The notes: a model not told the origin generated them from the sequence alone. A stretch of DNA of 64,000 nucleotides from Cryptomeria japonica (GCF_030272615.1 NC_081411.1:159134471-159198470), one strand, 5' to 3'; counted from the first letter of the stretch, positions 48,591-60,461 are shown. A program made the numbers and translations.

Positions 48591-49787
48591 CCTAGATCAA
48601 AAATAACAATTCCAGTCAATCGACAAGCTATTCCTTCATCAGCATATGTGGATCCAAAATCATTGAAAGCTTCTACATCCAAACATGCAGAGCTCAAAGA
48701 CAAGTTCAAGATTAAAGACATGGGATGTGGTGAGTATATCTTTCATGTTGATCAACTCCCACTATCTCCTAAGACATTCAATCAATAGGAACAATCTATA
48801 AACAATTTGCAATGCCAAGGAATTGGGTGTGAACCACCTAGTGTTGTGGCTACTAAATCTGAATGCAAATCTCCTCTAGTGGTGCAAGCAACTCTTGATA
48901 TCAATAGTTCTAAGAGTGGTTCCAACGAAGAATCTATTGAGTGTATTGCCATCCCTCTTGAGAACTCACATAGCTTTACCATATCATCCACTCATTCCAT
49001 TTCCACTCCACTTCCAGACTTGGATCAACAAGAATTACAAAAGCCCTTACTCATTGGGGATCAAAAATCAAGAATTGAAAAGAAAAATCTAAAAGTCAAA
49101 AATAAAGAGAAGTCCTTTAGTCCAAATAAAAATCAAAAGCTATTGGACTCTGCAAAAATCAAAGTCAAGGATAAAAATCCTATGAAGAAAAAAGAGCAAG
49201 AGATGATCTCCCCTAATATCAAAATAACTGGGGGCAAAAGTTCTAAAATTTCAAGCCAAAAATCATACTTGTTGATCCTAAGTCTTCATCATGCCATTCT
49301 ACTTTCACTTCTTTTCACAATCATGAGCCTTCATAACTCATCCACTTGTTCCACACATCCATCCCCTTTTGGTGATACATCATGGACCTTTAATGGAGCT
49401 TCCTTGAAGGACTTTGTTATTAGGGATGCCCAAACTTCTTCAGGTGACATGCATATGGACCTATGTAGTCCACATACTAGTAATTATATTTTAGTTCCCT
49501 TATCAAGGAAGACAGTCACTCAAGCTATACATCATTCAGTCAAGGAACAATGGAGCTACAATCATAAAGTCAAGCCTCGCACATTTGAGGTAGGTGATTT
49601 GGTTCTCAGAGAAAACCCCAAAAATCAGCAAGATAGAGAGAAGAAGGGCAAGTTCGAACCAAACTGGCTTGGTCCTTACATCATTACAGTAGCATATGGA
49701 TCTGGTGCATATCAGCTCTCAACCACAGAGGGTGAACCTTTAGAGGATCCTATCAACAGCATGCACCTTCGCAAGTTTTACACATAG
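48591..49787 (+). pseudogene. Element E linker fused to integrase C-terminus
   Basis: From the end of the protease the frame runs through a TAG at 48786 into a 326-codon open frame (48807-49787). This has a Lys/Ser-rich linker, then RKTVTQAIHHSVKEQWSYN, KPRTFEVGDLVLRENP, the GPY-type motif NWLGPYIITVAY and SMHLRKFYT at the end, which is a classic gypsy integrase C-terminus. No RT (YxDD), RNase H or integrase DDE core lies between. The deletion kept the reading frame, giving a protease-to-integrase-tail fusion. It could be an ancestral non-autonomous form or a private deletion. Confidence 0.8.
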
Positions 49788-51379
49788 CTCTTCGAAATAT
49801 CCTAATTCAAAAATACAAAAAAAATCATTAAAAAAAAAATTGTTACTTGGTGAAAACCTGGCAAACAGGCGCCTTGTGACAAAAAAAAAAAAAAAACATT
49901 GAAAAATTGAAAAAAGTAAAAAGAAATAAATCCGTCCAATGGTGAAAACCACTTTGGTGGCACCCTGGGCAAGTACCATGGTGAAAATCGGGTCACCGGC
50001 ACCATGCGTAGAGACATTGCTCCTCCCTCCTTCAAGATTCACTTTTATCCTTTCACTTTGCACACACTCACAATCTATTTGTGCATAATAAACGTACCCA
50101 TTCCCATCATGGATTGTTATTGATCTACCTAAGATTGGTTAGCCATTCATAATAAACCTCCCTTTTCACCTCCTTTCCATTCATAATAAATCAGCTCCTA
50201 TCTGTGGCTAAGGCAAATCCTACGTCTAGTGATGGGTGTGGAACTGAGATCATCACATATTATGAGGAGTTCAGTTTCTTCCAGCTTCCTTTAGTCTATA
50301 TGCGCACAATCCACAATAAAATAGCATTTGCATCGCCAATCCAAAATAAGGTTTCATCTTCTCCGCACTAACGTATCAGTTTCCTAGATTCAGTCAGTTT
50401 CAGATGAGACACAACAGCAACAATGGGCTTCTAAAAATCAAATCTTTCAACATACTCAGACAACATTATGGTTCAGTGCTATCTATCTTTTTTGTGAAAG
50501 TAAACATTGTGACCACAATCAAATAAGACTTATACAAGTGACAAGAGACACTAAACTTGAGGACTATAGCGGATGTTGGTGTCAAGTCTTGATTTTCTTT
50601 TGATTTTATCTTTCTGGTGACATGTCTTTTAGCTTTTTTGGGATGTCTTTGACTAGAAAGGCAAGGATGGGGTATTGTCACCTATTTTCTTTGTTGTCTA
50701 TGGATTGTCTCTAAGTAATGCTATGACTTGTCCAAGGATATGAGGACACTGTGAGTCTAGTGTGAACTGGGGCATTCCTTGTTTGTGACTATCTTATCTC
50801 CATGCAAACGGGTACAATGACTTTTTGGGTTGAACATATGCCTCGATTGTCATAACCTACTTTCCATAATAAAGCTCAATGATGATAATGCACAAGAAGC
50901 TCTTTCACTTTCATATCTTCTATCTTCCATCCCCCTTTCTTGATTGACTTCCATCATCCTTCTTGAGTCCGTGTAGCCTGCTTTCAAATGACTGAGTATA
51001 ATGACACACCAAAAATATCTGCATTTCATGTAATTTCACCTACATTACCACATATTAAGCATTTCATACATACATATAGATATCACAATTGCATCATGTC
51101 CTGCACACAACACATGTTAGCACATTTTCTCATCATGTAAATAATCATTTGCATTATCATATTCATTTGCATTTCATACATTCACATTTGCATTGGCATA
51201 ACATATAAAACATAAAAGAACAAAAATATTGCATCTCCTCATGTACATATTTGCATTCATATCATAACCATCACATAAAACATACATCATTAAACATTTC
51301 ATCACATAGGTACACATGCATATAGCTACCGCAAAGATGAATCATCTCATATATATATATATATAAAGTGTCATGATAC
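49788..51379 (+). other. Element E 3' region, non-coding part
   Basis: It begins with the AAAACCTGGCAAACAGGCGCC block also seen (rearranged) in the gypsy-type element near 35190. Poly-A/T runs follow, then a CAT/ACAT-rich stretch at about 51010-51370 ending in a short TA run. No sense-strand gene is seen. Confidence 0.6.
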
Positions 51380-51459
51380 AATGATGTCAAAATCATATGG
51401 CTACAATCACCCGCGGGTGTCTACATCATCATACAAAAATGGTATAATACTGATACATA

Positions 51460-53390
51460 GGGAGCCCTCTAAGGCTATGATGAACTCCCTCCCTCAGAGC
51501 TGCCTAGCCTCAACGGAGTCTAAGCCCTGGAAGGACCCGCCTCAGGATCATCTCTCCTACCCCCTCTATCTGGTGGTGGTGGAGGACCCATAACCCCACC
51601 GATGGACGCCTGCCTCCCCTGACTCCCTCCAGTGGCCATCATTGTACGTGATTGTCTCTGGAAGCTCCTAGCTCATTGATCGGCTGACACTACACCATAA
51701 TAAAGATCCTACCAGTAAGCGATCTCCTCCTCTACCCACAGGACATAGGCATATCCAACCCATGTGTCCTCTATTGCCTGCCTCTCAGCCCTCAGTGCTA
51801 TCTCAACCTTAGTATAACACTATATAGCCTGATCTCAGTCCCACTCAGTATCTATGATCCACCTCCTGAGTCTATTTCTCTTCCTCTCCAAGTCTTGAAT
51901 CTCATCTGCCTATCCCTGGCAGATCTCCCTCAGCTCAACCAGCTCATTCTCCTCTGCCTCGGCCCCCTATGCCTCTGCCTATGGCTCCCCCTGTATGGGT
52001 GCCTATGCTTGTGCCTGTCCCTGTGCCGGTACCTATACCTGCCTCTGTCCCTGTCCCTATCCCTGCACCTGTCTAGGACCCTGTGCTGCTGGCACCTGTA
52101 ATGGCAATCCACTGTGACCCCTCACCACCCAAGCCTGTCTCTCCTCCCCACCCTCTCTCTATGGAACCACCCTCCTCTCTCCAATAGCACCCCACCTCCT
52201 CCATCGGCCTCTACCCCCACCATCTCCATCATCATCATGATCTCCTCCACCATCCCCATCTATCTACTCTCTGGGGTCTATCAGTCGTGGGAAGGGATGC
52301 TCAACCCAGTATGTAGTGTACTCTGCATCCATCCCTGCATCCTTGATTTCTGGCCACATATCCCATGGCAAGGGAACCATCTCCACCAACTACATCATGG
52401 CCTGATCATATGACAGTAGTGGCCCAAAGTGTGCCTAGTCATGCACTATCCATGCATACATACCTAAGCCCCATGGCATCCACTGAATCCTACCAAACTG
52501 TCTACCCACTTTGTCCACCAGCTGCCTCTCCAATACATAGGGCATCCTCCCAATCAAATATCTACTCTGGAAGGTATATGGTAACTCTATTGCATCATCC
52601 TCCCACTGCTCGCACCCAAGGTACGGCCTCCATATCACCATGTCGATCCCATCCAAGACTCGACACCAGTACTCCAACCTGCCAATCCGTGGCTACGATG
52701 TAATCATGTCATACAAATGCACAAAGCTACGTCCATGCCCCCTACCCCTGAAGTGTATAGGTCATGTCACTAGCAGATGCTCGTATGCCCACACCTATAG
52801 CAATGTAACCCGCAGCCCAATCCTATGGATCCATGATACATAAGCTGATGCAGCTCATCATACAAGTGTGCTAGCACACACAGTCCCCAGGCATATTTGG
52901 TGTGCTATGTAACTAGCATTTCCAAGGTGCTCCCCCAACCCATAGCCAAACCTCGTGTTGCCCTATCAAGACACAGGAACCCACTGATCACTCCTCCTAG
53001 CACTACTGGTAGTGCTAGTCCTGTCGCTGTCATCGTGTCCCATGTGACATGTCCTGCCCTCATATCCATTCCTGGGTCTTGGAATACTCATCTTAGGGCA
53101 TCCCTGTCTCCATCTCAATCATAGGGTACTAGCTCCCCATTGATCGGTATCTGTAGAATCTTGTACACATCCTCCAAGGTGACTGTCATCTCACCCATCG
53201 GCAAATGGAACATGCATGTCTTTGAGTGCCATCTCTTAGCTAATGCAATCAGCAAACCCATGTTCACCCAAAAATCAGGCACATACAAAATGTGGCATAG
53301 ACCCATACCCTCAATGACAGTTCTATCCTCGAATGTCAACTTTGGTCGCAACCTCTAAGTCGATGGGATTCTCTCCCTGGACTCCAACAT
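51460..53390 (-). pseudogene. Antisense plant mobile domain (PMD) ORF of element E
   Basis: On the strand opposite to gag. A plausible ATG is at 53388-53390. An N-terminal PMD block at 53351-53115 contains GLLIALAKRWHSKTCMFHLP, GEMTVTLEDVYKIL and QIPINGELV, the core of the plant mobile / aminotransferase-like domain (PF10536 family, by motif). The second PMD part lies at 52677-52435 with YWCRVLDGIDMVIWRPY and KVGRQFGRIQWMPWG. The C-terminal tail is low complexity (Gly/Thr/Asp runs, 52260-51950). Stops and shifts are frequent. PMD proteins include MAIN/MAIL-type host factors and many transposon-borne copies. Confidence 0.72.
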
Positions 53391-53429
53391 AGGCAAATAC
53401 TCCTACAGTCAACCAAATCAATCATGTCA

Positions 53430-53700
53430 GTCCTAATAACACTCACTGTTCATCACAAAGTGTTGCTTCTATCCTAGTGACACTCACTGTTCATCACAAA
53501 GTGTTGCTTCTATCCTAGTGGTACTCCCTATTCATCACAAAGTACTACATGTTTTGCACTCCCTGTTCATCACAAAGTGCTGCTCACATTTGCACTCACT
53601 GTTCATCACAAAGTGTTGCTCATATTTTAGTACTCCCTATTCATCACAAAGTACTATGTCTTGGTACTCACTGTTCATCACAAAGTGCCTTGATCTATCC
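53430..53700. repeat. ~35-55-bp minisatellite upstream of the antisense ORF
   Basis: CACTCACTGTTCATCACAAA or a close variant occurs seven times between 53443 and 53690, separated by variable 12-30-bp tails. A further duplication of about 108 bp follows (CTACTTGAGTG at about 53712 and 53820). Confidence 0.87.
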
Positions 53701-53894
53701 TATCCTAGGGCCTCTACTTGAGTGAATCCTCTTGAGTAGTTTCCTAATTGGCAATGTGTGTTCTATCATAGAATTGTCAATCCTAGCCCTATTTGCTATC
53801 CTAGTCTTCCCTAGAGGACCTACTTGAGTGTATCCTCTTAGTAGTTTATCCAATTGATAGCGTATGTTCATCACAGAACTGTTGATTTGACCTC

Positions 53895-54155
53895 GAAGAC
53901 ACAAATTCACATTTTTGGACACAAACATTCTCTCATGACATAAACATGCTTAGAGACTGCATAAATGCGCCTACCTAGCACAGACGCACCTGAAACACAC
54001 AGACATGCCTATGCTCTGCATAGATGTGCCTAAAAGACACAAACGTTCCTGCCTAGCACAAACACGCCTGAAAAACACAGACGCGATCGCATCCTACACA
54101 GACGCACCTAGCCAACATAGACGCGCCTGGCACCAACACAGACGCGCCTACACAT
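53895..54155 (-). repeat. CACAGACGCGCCT array, reverse complement of the 5' leader array
   Basis: About thirteen copies of ACACAGACGCGCCT or variants. On the minus strand this is AGGCGCGTCTGTGT, sharing CGCGTCTGTGT with the array at 44985-45250. It lies upstream of the antisense PMD ORF in the same relative orientation that the leader array has to gag. Confidence 0.85.
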
Positions 54156-54649
54156 TTTGGACATTTTTGACATTATCTTAAAAGAGAATTTATTACTCTA
54201 CTTGACATGCATTAATGACAACAATTAATGCGACAAAGTACAAGGAGGTTTTGTGGTACTTATCAGCTCTCCTGCCTTTGCTGGCCTCTCAAATCGGCGA
54301 ACGTGATCGAATCTATGAACCATTGCCATCGCTGTTGACTGTTGCTGCTCTATCTCACTCTGCACTCTGATCTCTTGGATGTGTGGATGACAATGAGGAT
54401 GTATTTCCCTTGTGCTCTATTTTATAGACTACCCTAGGCCTCGTTTCCTGAGTCAATCTTCATTATCCTGTGACTCTGTCACTCTATCCGATCAATCCTT
54501 TCTAGCCATTCTTTCTTATCGAGAGATTGTCTGTGATCTTTTCAGACATTTTCATCCAATCTCTTGAGGGGGCATATCATTCCCATGTTGGGGCAACTTT
54601 GTATCAGTTCATATTATCTTCTTTGAAACAACGCGACAAGCCACATTGT

Positions 54650-54666
54650 CTCAAAGAGGGGCAAAA
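54650..54666 (+). other. Element E polypurine tract
   Basis: CAAAGAGGGGCAAAA directly before the 3' LTR start TGTAGAC. The region 54160-54650 between the array and PPT has no ORF of note. Confidence 0.85.
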
Positions 54667-55429
54667 TGTAGACACCTAAAATTGTCATGTCTAATTAAAT
54701 AAATATTTTATTTATTTAATTATCTAAGCCTAATTCTTCTATTAATTAAATAAATCTTTATTTATTTAATTAATTCATTTATCCTCTTCTATCCTTATTT
54801 CTCATTTAAATAAATACATTTATTTATTTAAATTATCCTTTTCCTAAATTAAATAAATATCTTATTTATTTAATTGATCCCTATTCCTATATTAATTAAA
54901 TAAATCTTTATTTATTTAATTAATTCATTAACCTTTTCTACTTATGACACATGTCATTCATCTCTTAATTCATACACTACCTACCCCTCTTATTATTTTA
55001 TTATTTCTTTTACCTACCCTCTAATCATATCCGACCTCCTTTTACACCTCTCAATCTTATCCCTCCATTTCATATAGTGTCTTCTATATAAGGAGATGCT
55101 TCCTTCATTATCAACTCTACCTAGCTAATCAATTGATGCACTCAACTACACTACGCTTTTCATATGTGATCCTACTTGCAACCACATTCCGTTCTTTGTT
55201 GAGCTCTTGTGCACACATAAAATCTAAGAGCAAATATATCAAGCAAGATCAATGGAGATTCAAACCCTATTGGACATGTGATGGTATAATCTTTGTGATT
55301 TCATTTGATTTGCATTGTCTTAGTAATCTTCATATGTTATGGTGGATCTTTGTTGTTGTTAGGCTAGGGTTTTTATGGTTGAATTCATTTAGTCTTTCAA
55401 TATTGTTGTATCCATTTTCACTGTATACA
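54667..55429 (+). repeat. Element E 3' LTR
   Basis: 763 bp, TGTAGACACC...CTGTATACA, followed by CAATA. It has the extra 150 bp between 39-bp direct repeats at 54741-54779 and 54891-54929, and lacks a 15-bp stretch present in the 5' LTR. The TATA box is at 55084-55093. Confidence 0.95.
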
Positions 55430-55434
55430 CAATA

Positions 55435-55903
55435 TTTAATGTTTACTGAACATAGACATAAATGAGTCTTGTGTGCCCTACTATTCCTTTGCCACTCCTT
55501 ACACCCATTATTCTCTTTTTTGATTTGAACTTGTAACCTCCCCTTGAATATCTCTAACTACCTTCATGTCATGACACAAAAACCGCCACAACAACATCTT
55601 ATTTATTCCTGCAATTAAAAAGATAGAACATACAAGGATACACATACATCTATTTTAATTAATCAAAACACTTATATATTTCACTCATGATTTCACCTAT
55701 GATAATCTACATGGCGACAAGAATAATTGGCATGGCAACAAGAATAATTGGTCAAGACAAAAGATGATTTAATGAGTTCAGTTAACATCTGTAATGCATA
55801 TAGTCAAACTCTAATATATCATTACTATACCATTATACAAATTAAAACATGGTAAAAAGTTATGAGTTTTAAGAATAAAAGGAGCTAATATCTCAGCTCA
55901 TCA
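55435..55903 (-). repeat. Element D 3' LTR, proximal part (LTR start)
   Basis: On the minus strand it begins TGATGAGCTGAGATATT directly after the PPT and is continuous with 43459-44270 once element E and one CAATA are taken out. Confidence 0.65.
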
Positions 55904-55914
55904 TGCCCCCCAAC
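55904..55914 (-). other. Element D polypurine tract
   Basis: On the minus strand GTTGGGGGGCA lies between the TAA of ORF3 (55915-55917) and the LTR start. The coding sequence ends directly against the PPT, with no 3' untranslated spacer. Confidence 0.7.
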
Positions 55915-58261
55915 TTAGTGTCTTGTCGATCCTCCAGTAAGAGGAAAATTTATGATTTGGGCACTTACTCGCAAGTCACCAATAATTCCCTATTCTGTCC
56001 CTCTTGTAGCCAAATTCCAATAAAATCCCTTCATTTTTTCCAATCTCACCCATCTAGCTTCTTCGATGACCTCCTCATATGGCTTATCTGCAACCTTGCA
56101 TCCAATTAATGGCCTCATAAGGATAGGTGGCTGAAATATCAAGGGTATCCAGTTCTTGCTCTTCACCCTACCCAAATGGATGTATTTAGGGGCTCTTTAT
56201 ATAGCTGCATGAAAATTAGGTAGTGAATGAGGTTCACCCTATTTTAAGTCTTATGCAAGATTATTCCAATGCTGAACCAAACAGTCCATTGCAACTACAT
56301 TTTATTTTTAATCAAATGTTCATATTCCTAGTATGTTTCCTCTCTTATTGGTAATACCTGGATCCTTACATCAGACCTTGCTAACAATTTCTGCCAATCA
56401 TAATAAAGAATCCATGGATTCTTGGCTTCAGCTCTAAGTGGTAATGGACAATCAAATTCAAATTTCTATATGTTTTGGCCTGAGTCCCCATGCTGATTTC
56501 ATTTTGCACCCATGACATTACTACTTTTATGTGAATGCCACCAATGCATAACAAGGGATTCCACTCACTATCAGAAGTTACAACATGGTTATGCAAATAG
56601 AATTCACATAACAAATACTTAACAGTTGTTGGAGAGGTTTGATAAATACTAAAAAATTCTTTTGGGGTATCTAAAGAAGGACTAAGGTCTCTAACAATGC
56701 GGTTTAGCTTAAAACTTAAATACTACTCTTTTAGATGCAAAGCATAAACCCTTGGAGGAACCCTACATTGTATCAACTCAAGAACCATGCTGGCAATTGT
56801 GTCAACTTTAGCTTTCAATTCCTCAATCTGATTATCCCTCTTTTCAATTTCTTTTTATTGTTTATCAATAATCCCATGTAGCCTAGCCCTTTCTATTTCC
56901 CACTGCCTATAAAATGTAAATGCAATAGACAAACTAGTGAGAGATGAAGGAGGTCTATTAGTTTTTACTTGAGGGCATGAGATTTCCTCAACAAGTTCTC
57001 AAAATCATTCTGCTACTTGTGCCAGATTTGAAAGTCTATCAGCACCATGTTCTTCCTATGATTTAATCTTTGTTTGACTCTCGTGCCCTTCCTCTAATGT
57101 TTCAACTAAAATTATTTCCAATGCTTCTCTTGCTCCTCAAACTTTCTTCTTAATCCGTTGAGTCCTTCTTGCATACATTTTTGGAGTGGTTGCAGGAACA
57201 GTTCTTGTAAGAGGCATTGCTGCAAGAGAACTTTCTTTTAGCCTATGCTTTTTGGTTGCAGGAGAAACCTGCACTGCTTGAGGTTGCACTATGGTTTCTC
57301 TCTTTGAGTGAATTGTCTCTACATCTTTCCCTTTTCCTCTAGAAGATGTCGCTCCACTTTGATGAGTGGAGGGCTACTCAATATTTGTTTCCATCACCAT
57401 TTCTTCGGCAATAGTCAAAACTTCATTGGCAACAAGAGGTTCATCCTCTGCAAAAACCTTAGGGGATGAGGGCTCTCTGATATCCTCCTCTTGGACTACT
57501 AATTCTTCTACAATGGGAGCATTTTCCTTTCTAAATTGAAGTATATCTTTGAATACCCCCCATGCCATTTGAGAAACATCCCTAAGAGAAAAGTCTACTA
57601 ACAATTTTATCAGGCCATGATGACTAACAAAATGATTTCCTCCCTTTCGTATTTATTTTGCACTTATGGAAATAAGGTGACATAAAAAATTGGGAACATT
57701 TACCCTTCGGCCATGTCGTAAATGACTAAGCAATTTAAAATGGACTGAATGCAAATTTGAATACCTTCCATCATAGGTAATGTATTTCATCACATACAAT
57801 GTCACTTGGGGCCATTCCGCTAGAAGAGATATCTATCGAGTTCTCTGCTTGTCCACCCTTAGGGGTCCATCTCCTGGGTGTGTAAATTCTTCCCTAGCAC
57901 TTCTTGCATCCTTAGATTCAGGAAACAACTCCCCTTCCTACACCAACCCATTAACTTCAGCTATTTGCTGTTCTGTGGCAATAACTCTCAATCCCTTAAC
58001 AAAAGCCTCTCCTTCATTGAATGTACACATGAATTCAGAAGTAATTTCTTCATTGTAATCTATTATTTTCAAAAAATAATCAATCCACCCATGCATATAG
58101 AAATAATGCTCACACAGGACATCATGTAGCAACATGTTATGAATTATAGGTTCATGGTAGATAAGATCTCCACCCATGTCTATTTTGGCTTTCAAAATAA
58201 TTTCCATAGCAGAGAATGAGAGACTGAGATAACCTGCAGAACTGAAAAATATTTTGCTCAA
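55915..58261 (-). pseudogene. Element D third ORF (env-position), function unknown
   Basis: It starts at about 58261 and runs about 2.35 kb to a TAA at 55915-55917, with many stops and shifts. The N-terminal block (58261-57650) reads ITSEFMCTFNEGEA, GLRVIATEQQIAEVNGL, EGELFPESKDARSAREEF and DGRYSNLHSVHFKLLSHLRH, a motif set I associate with extra ORFs of plant gypsy elements. The middle (57604-57374) is Glu-rich; the C-terminal part includes YEEVIEEARWVRLEK. No signal peptide or membrane helix is evident, so an envelope role is not supported. The position after pol matches Athila-type ORF3. Confidence 0.55.
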
Positions 58262-58879
58262 AAATACCTTACTTACTTGTAGTTTATTTCAATTATTTTG
58301 GCAGTAAGATGGTTTGATCACTCATGGCAAATAATGTCTTATTCAAAAATGATGTTAGGAAAATCAAAGTAGATTACTGACAAGGATGGATAATTACTCG
58401 AATTGGAAATAGGACCATAAAACACCCCCCAACTTATGATGGCACGTGTCCACACATGCAGAAAGGACAGAGGGAAGGGTATGCGAATTTAAAATAGGCA
58501 ATAATCATAGAAAAATAATAAATGCATAATTAATAAAAAATAAATAATGTACATACCTGCAGTTGTACCAATAAATGTTGCATGAAACGATTAGCTAATA
58601 AAAAAGGGGTGAAATGAGATTATGTGACATGCATGAAGTGATAGACAGAGAGATGGAATGGGATGACATGGACGAAAAAAAATTATTATTAGAGAATAAT
58701 ATTTCCATAAGACATGGAAATATTTTTATGAAAGCATGCTTGAATAATTTCTTGAATGCTAAGAACATTCCCTACATAAGCTGCAGGAACTGCACCCTTA
58801 ATGTCTTCTCTAGTTGCTGCATGAACTTCTTCAGATGTTGAAGGAACTTCTTTAGTTGCTGCAGGAGTTGATGTTTTTT

Positions 58880-60461
58880 CTTAGCTGGTGAATTGCTGCA
58901 AGAACTTCTCTTTGGTTGCAGGCTTATGATATAGGCGTATTCGATGACCATTGACTCGAAGCTTGAATCTGACAGGATCTATAGTGGTCAAGCAGACTGC
59001 TCCATTTGTAAAAAATTCATCTATTTCATATGGGCCTAACCATCTTGTCTATAGCTTCCCCATAGTATCTTTATATCTTGAATCATACAGTAGTGCCCAA
59101 TCACTTGTTTTAAATTCTCTCCTTTATGTACTTATCATGCCACTTAGCTCTTTGATTTTGAATGTTTTGTATGTTGGACGACCACATTCCTCAGCTCATC
59201 CAAAGCATTTAATTATAGAATGTGATATGTTTGTACTTCGAAAAAATTCATATTCAATTGTAGAGTTGTTCTAAGAGTTTTATGCTCAAACTCAATGGGC
59301 ACCATTGTTGTTTTTCCATACACCATTTCAAAAGGTGTAAAAATAACTGGTGTCTGCCATGTTCTATATGCCCAAATGACTTCAAGAAGTCTATGTGACC
59401 AATATTTCTTATGAAGAGCTATCATCTTAGTAAGAATGGATTCTAAATCCCTGTTGGTGACTTCTACTTGACCATTTTCTTGTGGGTGATATGGGGTAGA
59501 ATTCCTATGCCAGATATTGTATTCATTAACCAATGTTGCAATCAATGTGGAAGTAAACTGTGGTCCTTGGTCTGAAACAATCTCTCCTGGAACTCCATAC
59601 CTAGTAAATATTTCTTCATAAAGAAATTCAACCACTTTATTATCTCTTACATGTGTCATATCTCATGCTTCCACCCATTTGGTGACATAATCAGTGCATA
59701 CTAGAATATAATATTTCCCATTTGAAGGAGGATCGATTGGCCTAATAAAATCTAATCCCCATTTATCAAATGGTGCAACTAATATCTGGGGATATTATGA
59801 CATTTCATCAAATCTAGTAGGTCTACCCATCCATTGGCATCTATCACATTTTCTAGTATATTGTGTTGCATCCTTATATAACGTTGGCCAATAATATCAT
59901 GTGCTAAGTATTTTAAGTGTTGTTCTTTTAGCAGCAAAATGACCTCCACATGGTTCATCATGACATGCATGAAGGATATCATATATTTCATCCTCTCTTA
60001 CACATCTTCTCATGACTTGGTCAGGTCCAGTATAAAATAAGCAATCAACAATCCATGAGAAATTAAAGCTTTTCTCAACTAACAATCTTCTTTCTTTAGA
60101 AGAAAAATGAATTGGCATCTTATCAACAACTAAATAATTTGCAATATTAGCATACCAGGGTGTGTGTGCTTTTATAGGAAACAAATGTTCATTTGGAAAA
60201 GCATCATCTATGGCTGCAAGATCATCCTGAAATTGAAGCCTAGAAAGATAATTTGCAACTACATTGGATTTACCTAGTTTATCAACAACTGTAATATCAA
60301 ATTCCTACATTAATATTAACCAGCGAGCCAATCTTCCTGTAATTGAAGGTTTTTTCATGAGATATCTAATTGTTGTATGATCAATGTGCATAAATATTGG
60401 ATATCATGTTATATAATGCTAACATCTCTTTTTCAGTGACAGTGTAATTCAACTTAGCCCC
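58880..60461 (-). pseudogene. Element D RNase H end and integrase
   Basis: The integrase zinc-binding region shows HACHDEPCGGHF (about 59940-59985) and a C-x-x-C (CDRCQ near 59835) after a shift. The catalytic core at 59659-59213 has SDQGPQF with the second Asp and NGQVEVTNRDLE with the Glu; the first Asp lies upstream in a [10 protein letters not shown] stretch just before 59659. The C-terminus near 59070-58950 has the RWLGPYEIDE (GPY) motif and FKLRVNGHRIR. A tail with repeated GTTGCTGCAGGAACTTC-type units (58750-58925) ends pol. Several stops and shifts; clearly inactive. Confidence 0.82.

Larger units (their letters stand above)
44271..55429 (+). mobile_element. Element E: internally deleted Ty3/gypsy (Tat-like) element with antisense ORF
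   Basis: An 11,159-bp element with TSD CAATA (44266-44270 and 55430-55434). LTRs are 629 and 763 bp, with a PBS after the left LTR and a PPT before the right. It encodes gag, protease and the integrase C-terminus in one frame, but RT, RNase H and the integrase core are missing. The 4.9 kb between the last ORF and the 3' LTR holds tandem repeats and an antisense plant-mobile-domain ORF. Extra ORFs, sometimes antisense, and repeat-rich 3' regions are known for the Tat lineage. It sits inside the 3' LTR of element D. Confidence 0.9.

Noticed and set aside
53115-53351. PMD sequence as a host MAIN/MAIL-like gene
   Set aside because: It lies wholly within the LTR borders of element E and is broken by stops, so it is element cargo.
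55915-58261. Retroviral envelope gene in element D
   Set aside because: No signal peptide, membrane helix or Cys-rich ectodomain is visible; only the position fits.
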